DNA of 64,000 bases. It comes from CAVONV01 sp963697355 (GTDB lineage Bacteria > Acidobacteriota > Vicinamibacteria > Marinacidobacterales > DATDRI01). This document shows positions 60,548-64,000 of the stretch, one piece after another (position 1 is the first letter of the stretch; each line of letters begins with the position of its first letter). The translations under genes were made by a program, and so were the position numbers. The notes beneath the pieces are model-generated. The model did no database searches. It was not told where the DNA came from and saw nothing but the letters and a program-made list of their open reading frames with translations. The DNA lies in the NCBI GenBank assembly GCA_963697355.1, contig CAVONV010000004.1, positions 496,001 through 560,000 of the forward strand, given 5' to 3'.

Positions 60548-60560
60548 TGGGACCTGCGGT

Positions 60561-60695
60561 CTACTTCTTGTCTTCGAGCAGACGTTGGAGGGTGTCGATT
60601 TCTCGCTGCAGCTTCTTCTGTTTGCCCGCGAGGCGGAGCATGTAGACGAAGAGAGCCACCCATATGATGGTATAGGAAAGAAACAGATAGGTCAT
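60561..60695 (-). CDS. ccmD: CcmD-like small membrane protein
   Basis: A 44-residue protein on the minus strand. It begins MTYLFLSYTIIWVALFVYML, one transmembrane helix with an aromatic start, then a basic RLAGKQKKLQREIDTLQRLL and an EDKK end that can form a coiled coil. This is the size, topology and sequence style of CcmD, which stabilises the CcmC haem-delivery complex. The ATG overlaps the ccmC stop by ATGA. It is too short for many gene finders, so it is easily missed. Confidence 0.85.
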   Translation of the reverse strand: MTYLFLSYTIIWVALFVYMLRLAGKQKKLQREIDTLQRLLEDKK

Positions 60696-61375
60696 ATTGC
60701 CTCGAGCTCTTTGTGTAGATGTTCAATATCCTCTTGAGCCCGTTCAATGGAAAGACGCCTGTCGAGCATCCAGAGGTAAAGGAAAAGAAACGCCAACAAA
60801 CTTACCATCAAAGCGTGAAACATTTGAGGGTGAAGCCCTGAGCCCGGTCCACCCATGATGACGGGTTGAGGGTGTTGCGTGCGCCACCATCGGATGGAGA
60901 AGTGGACGATAGGAACATCAACGAAACCGATGATGCCTGCTACGGCGGCCAAGTTCGCTCTTTTGGTGTCATCAGGAATGTAGCGCCGGAGCATCAGGTA
61001 GCCCACGTATATCAACCACAAAACCAGTGCCGTGGTCAGTCTGGCATCCCAGGTCCAGTAAATTCCCCACGCCGGTTTCGCCCACAGGGGGCCGGTGATG
61101 AGCCCTATGGTGGTGAAGAGGACGCCGATTTCTGCCGAGGCCAGCGCCGTCTGGTCGTAGATCCTGTCGCGAGTGACGAGGTAGGCGACACTCCCGCCGA
61201 ATACCACCCCAAAGGCGAGAAACGCGATCCACCATGAGGCAACGTGGAAGTAGAAGATGCGCTGGACATCGCCCATAGTCTTTTCCGTGGGGGCGTAGAC
61301 AAAGGCCATATACAACGCCAGGATAACGCTCACCAGGCAAAGATAAGGAACTGCATTGAAAAAGGCTCGTTTCAT
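60692..61375 (-). CDS. ccmC: Haem exporter/delivery protein CcmC
   Basis: A 227-residue protein with six helices. WGIYWTWDARLTTALVLWLI is the tryptophan-rich haem-binding WWD-type segment. HVASWWIAFLAFGVVFG and GFVDVPIVHFSIRWWRTQHP hold the flanking His residues that ligate haem. The length fits CcmC rather than the longer CcsA. It would present haem to CcmE for cytochrome c maturation. The upstream ccmA/ccmB and the ccmE/ccmF genes are not in the window. It forms an operon with ccmD, the tlpA-like gene and the membrane protein at 58.2 kb. The start at 61375 has GGAGG 16 bases upstream. Confidence 0.9.
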   Translation of the reverse strand: MKRAFFNAVPYLCLVSVILALYMAFVYAPTEKTMGDVQRIFYFHVASWWIAFLAFGVVFGGSVAYLVTRDRIYDQTALASAEIGVLFTTIGLITGPLWAKPAWGIYWTWDARLTTALVLWLIYVGYLMLRRYIPDDTKRANLAAVAGIIGFVDVPIVHFSIRWWRTQHPQPVIMGGPGSGLHPQMFHALMVSLLAFLFLYLWMLDRRLSIERAQEDIEHLHKELEAI

Positions 61376-61444
61376 GGTTCTAGCTAGTATGCCTCCAGAA
61401 TTCCGAAATCACATCTAGATCATATATCAAGTTCCGCCATCTCG

Positions 61445-61529
61445 TGTTGACATCGTCAACATTTCCGAACGCTGTGAGGTCAGGCCCCGGGGCGTTCGGA
61501 AACTGTGGAAAACTCCCCCAGGCCTGACC
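61445..61529. repeat. Palindrome and interleaved inverted repeats between ccmC and the nitroreductase
   Basis: TGTTGAC (61445-61451) and GTCAACA (61455-61461) form a perfect 7-bp inverted repeat with a 3-bp loop. Then TTTCCGAACGC (61462-61472) pairs with GCGTTCGGAAA (61492-61502), and GGTCAGGCC (61478-61486) pairs with GGCCTGACC (61521-61529). The last two pairs interleave, so only one hairpin, or a pseudoknot, can form. It lies between the divergent ccmC and nitroreductase genes and may be an operator plus a REP-like or RNA element. Confidence 0.6.
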
Positions 61530-61565
61530 CCAACTCTGATTTCAGCACTGTCTCGTTGGATCTCT

Positions 61566-61571
61566 TATAAT
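61566..61571 (+). promoter_or_regulatory. Possible -10 box for the nitroreductase gene
   Basis: A perfect TATAAT lies about 42 bases before the ATG at 61613. No good -35 is found at 16-18 bp, so an activator may be needed, or the match is chance. Confidence 0.25.
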
Positions 61572-61612
61572 GACAAGTAATATTTCTGCTCCTAAGAAGG
61601 AAGATAAGAGTT

Positions 61613-62221
61613 ATGGTACGTTCCGCTGGATCGATCAGCTTGCCCAGGCCTAAATTGAGAGGGGAGATCTCTGTCGCTGAGACCATCAAGAAGAGACGCT
61701 CTATTCGGGACTTTGTCGATGCGACCTTGAGACTTCGGGAGGTTTCTCAGCTTCTTTGGGCGGCACAAGGCGTGACGGCGGGGGACGGTGGGCGGGCCGT
61801 GCCCTCGGCAGGTGCCCTTTACCCTTTGGCGACTTATCTCGTTGTAGGTCAGGTGCGAGGTTTGGATGTAGGCGCCTACAAGTATCATCCGCGAGGACAC
61901 GCCCTTACACAGGTGACCAACAAGGATTTGAGAGAACCGATGGCTGCGACGGCGGAACAGGAATGGATCTCCGATGCCTCCGTCATTTTGGCGTGGTCCG
62001 CCGTGTACGGCCGTACGACGAGAACCTATGGTGAGCGCGGTAGACTTTACGTTCACATGGAAGTTGGGCATGCCGTACAGAGTGCTTCGTTGCAGGCGGT
62101 CGCTTTGAACCTGGGGTCGGTGGTCGTGGGGGCCATCGATGAAGATGAAGTGCGCCGTATGCTCCGCCTGCCCAAATACCAGGTACCGCTTTGCCTCATG
62201 CCGGTGGGCCGGCCTGCTTAG
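61613..62221 (+). CDS. SagB/ThcOx-type nitroreductase-family dehydrogenase
   Basis: A 202-residue FMN-dependent protein. AAGGAAG precedes the ATG. SVAETIKKRRSIRDFVDATL carries the first FMN-contacting Arg-Ser, VSQLLWAAQGVTAGDGGRAV the second block, PSAGALYPLATYLVVGQV the SagB-like signature, and VHMEVGHAVQSASLQAVAL the helix over the flavin. It oxidises or reduces small organic substrates. SagB homologues associated with natural-product loci oxidise azolines, but no cyclodehydratase or precursor gene is near, so that role is not supported. It is divergent from ccmC, with operator-like repeats between. Confidence 0.85.
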   Translation: MVRSAGSISLPRPKLRGEISVAETIKKRRSIRDFVDATLRLREVSQLLWAAQGVTAGDGGRAVPSAGALYPLATYLVVGQVRGLDVGAYKYHPRGHALTQVTNKDLREPMAATAEQEWISDASVILAWSAVYGRTTRTYGERGRLYVHMEVGHAVQSASLQAVALNLGSVVVGAIDEDEVRRMLRLPKYQVPLCLMPVGRPA

Positions 62222-62264
62222 CCTGTCTGTTGGTATTGGAGTCTGATTCAGGAGACGAGCATAG

Positions 62265-64000
62265 ATGAACTCATCGCTAGATGCCATTTTTCGACCCAAG
62301 TCGGTTGCCATCGTCGGCGCATCGACGAAGAAGGGCGCTGTGGGTCGGGAGATCTTCGACAAGCTGCTGGATATTGATTTCAACGGACCCATTTATCCCA
62401 TCAATCCGAAGGCGGACTTCGTTCATTCCGTCAAGGCCTACCCAAGTGTTACGGCTCTACCGGAGCCTGTCGATCTGGTGGTGATCGTCGTTCCGGCGAA
62501 ATTCGTTCTTTCTGTGGTGGAGGAGTGCGCTCAAAAAGGGGTCAAGGGCATCGTCGTGATCACGGCGGGCTTCAAGGAGATAGGCGAGGAAGGAGCCAAG
62601 CTGGAGAGAAAAATCGTCGAGGTCATCAAGAAGCACGGCATGCGGTTGGTCGGACCGAACTGCATGGGTGTGATCAATACGGAACCGGATGTCCGGCTGG
62701 ATGCGACCTTTGCGTCCACCGTTCCCATGCGAGGTAATGTTGCTTTTGTTTCGCAAAGTGGAGCGCTTGGTGTAACGATTCTGGAGTTCGCCAACCAACT
62801 AAACCTCGGTGTAGCCATGTTCGCCAGTGTGGGCAACAAAGCCGATATCTCCGGCAACGACCTATTGGAATATTGGAGAGACGATCCTGCCATCGATGTC
62901 ATCATGATGTATCTGGAGAGCTTCGGTAACCCGAGAAAGTTTACGAAGCTGGCTCAAGAAGTGAGTCAGAAGAAGCCCATCATCGTGGTGAAATCGGGAC
63001 GGACGAAATCCGGCGCTCGTGCCGCCTCTTCTCATACCGGCGCTCTGGCACAAACGGACCTGGTGTTCGATGCTTTGTTCAAACAATGTGGTGTCATCCG
63101 CGCCGATACTATCGAAGAGATGTTCGATATTTCGATAGCCTTTGCCAACCAGCCCATACCGAAGGGGAATAGAGTGGCTATCGTCACCAATGCGGGTGGG
63201 CCCGGTATATTGGCTGCCGATGCTTGCGAAGGCTTGAATTTGGACATCACCGATCTCGAGGAGAAGACGAGGAAGAAGCTCCGAGAATACCTCCCACCGG
63301 AAGCGAGTGTTCACAATCCGGTGGATCTCATCGCGAGCGGCGATCAAGACGCCTTCCAGTACGCCCTGGATCAAGTCCTCCAGGACAAGAACGTCGATGC
63401 GGCCATGGTCATCTTTGTTCGTCCCGTCTTCATCGACCCTTCCAAGGTGGCGGCAAAGATCTCTGAAGTGGCCAACCGTTTCGACAAGCCTGTGCTGGGA
63501 TGCTTCATGGGGGCCAAGGGTGTGGCGGTCGGGGTCGAAGAGCTCCAACGGAATCGTATCCCAGCGTATTTGTTTCCGGAGTCGGCGGCGGCTGCACTTT
63601 CTGCCATGGTGAGCTACGGGAGTTGGAGGGAGCGGAAACGCGGGAAGGCCGTCGAGTATGAGGTGGATCGTGTGGCCGTGGCAGAGGTCTTCAACCGATG
63701 CAAGCAGGAGGATCGGTCATACATCTGTGACTTCGAAGTGTACGACGTCCTGAAGGCTTACGGGATTCCCACCGCCCGGTACGCCATGTGCAAATCCGTG
63801 GAGGAAGTCCGAAAAGCGGCCATCGACATCGGCTATCCCGTTGTTCTAAAGGTGATGTCGAGGGAAGTCGTTCACAAGTCAGACGTCGGGGGCGTTGCGG
63901 TGGACATCCGGAGCGATGAAGAGATCCAGAGAGCCTACGAGAAAATGTCGGTCCGGATTCGAACGCAGGGTATTAGCGCCAATGGATTGGCCTTTACGGT
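62265..64000 (+). CDS. ADP-forming acyl-CoA synthetase (acetate-CoA ligase family), 3' end outside window
   Basis: An open frame of 578 codons from the ATG at 62265 to the right edge, preceded by CAGGAGACGAG. The CoA-binding domain begins IFRPKSVAIVGASTKKG, and the ligase CoA domain carries VAFVSQSGALGVTILEFA and FASVGNKADISGND. SSHTGALAQTDLVFDALFKQ has the phospho-acceptor His, and VTNAGGPGILAADACEG follows. The last part, YGIPTARYAMCKSVEEV and YPVVLKVMSREVVHKSDVGG, is the ATP-grasp subdomain, cut by the window edge. The enzyme makes or uses an acyl-CoA with ATP/ADP, with acetate or another short acid the usual substrate. It follows the nitroreductase gene by 43 bp. Confidence 0.88.
   Translation, partial: MNSSLDAIFRPKSVAIVGASTKKGAVGREIFDKLLDIDFNGPIYPINPKADFVHSVKAYPSVTALPEPVDLVVIVVPAKFVLSVVEECAQKGVKGIVVITAGFKEIGEEGAKLERKIVEVIKKHGMRLVGPNCMGVINTEPDVRLDATFASTVPMRGNVAFVSQSGALGVTILEFANQLNLGVAMFASVGNKADISGNDLLEYWRDDPAIDVIMMYLESFGNPRKFTKLAQEVSQKKPIIVVKSGRTKSGARAASSHTGALAQTDLVFDALFKQCGVIRADTIEEMFDISIAFANQPIPKGNRVAIVTNAGGPGILAADACEGLNLDITDLEEKTRKKLREYLPPEASVHNPVDLIASGDQDAFQYALDQVLQDKNVDAAMVIFVRPVFIDPSKVAAKISEVANRFDKPVLGCFMGAKGVAVGVEELQRNRIPAYLFPESAAAALSAMVSYGSWRERKRGKAVEYEVDRVAVAEVFNRCKQEDRSYICDFEVYDVLKAYGIPTARYAMCKSVEEVRKAAIDIGYPVVLKVMSREVVHKSDVGGVAVDIRSDEEIQRAYEKMSVRIRTQGISANGLAFT

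Noticed and set aside
61613..62221. Azole-forming natural-product locus around the SagB-like gene
   Set aside because: No cyclodehydratase (YcaO) or small precursor gene is seen nearby.

Overview
This window is dominated by one very large surface-polysaccharide locus (about 1-48.6 kb) from a Gram-negative bacterium of moderate G+C content, followed by housekeeping and metabolic genes (49-64 kb). A Wza-type export protein, a periplasm-spanning Wzz/BY-kinase pair, an outer-membrane beta-barrel and the Kdo genes kdsA and kdsB all point to an outer membrane. Several genes resemble the exosortase (XrtA/PEP-CTERM) associated exopolysaccharide families: the DUF3473-type deacetylase, the ExeA-like ATPase, the sugar transferase and the FemAB-like protein. 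No exosortase is visible in the window. The taxon cannot be fixed from sequence alone. An uncultured acidobacterium-like or deltaproteobacterium-like organism would fit, including the degenerate intergenic repeats at 52-56 kb.

Layout. 0-1.9 kb: the 3' part of a family 2 glycosyltransferase and an SGNH-like lipoprotein. 2.2-8.6 kb (+): acyl carrier protein, NadE-like ligase, alpha/beta hydrolase, sulfotransferase, PaaK-like adenylate-forming enzyme and acyl-CoA ligase. 8.6-12.8 kb (-): sugar aminotransferase, flippase and glycosyltransferase. 12.8-15.8 kb (+): a sigma-54-type promoter, an O-antigen ligase/polymerase-like gene split by a frameshift, and a secreted IPT/TIG-like protein. 15.9-25.3 kb: glycosyltransferase, kdsB, two SDRs, HpcH aldolase, methyltransferase, CBS protein, kdsA, hydrolase and a GT-B-like protein. 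25.4-29.8 kb (-): carrier protein, amino acid:carrier protein ligase (a class II aminoacyl-tRNA synthetase homologue), GNAT, hexapeptide acyltransferase and a second GNAT. This is the most unusual module. 30-38.9 kb (-): another GNAT, deacetylase, two tandem IPT/TIG-like paralogues, glycosyltransferase, phosphodiesterase-like enzyme and XrtA-type deacetylase. 39-43.3 kb (-): BY-kinase, Wzz, Wza and beta-barrel. After a 1-kb regulatory gap come the initiating sugar transferase (+), then the ATPase and a two-domain FemAB/GNAT protein (-).

The rest (49-64 kb) holds a kynureninase-like PLP enzyme, a mechanosensitive channel, glucokinase, a thioesterase, a deacetylase, a decayed four-helix-bundle gene inside inverted degenerate repeats, an Ldh-family dehydrogenase, an SDR, a glycosyltransferase with an overlapping convergent membrane protein, a ccmC-ccmD-tlpA cytochrome c maturation cluster, a SagB-like nitroreductase and the 5' part of an ADP-forming acyl-CoA synthetase.

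How it fits together (inference). The sugar transferase loads the first sugar onto undecaprenyl phosphate. Five glycosyltransferases extend it, the flippase and polymerase-like protein export and polymerise it, and the Wzz/BY-kinase/Wza/barrel set exports the chain. Around this core is an unusually rich set of decorating enzymes: two carrier proteins, acyl and aminoacyl activating ligases, GNAT/FemAB-like transferases, a hexapeptide acyltransferase, a sulfotransferase, deacetylases and a methyltransferase. The polymer is probably heavily acylated, possibly aminoacylated and sulfated, and may contain a Kdo-like sugar.
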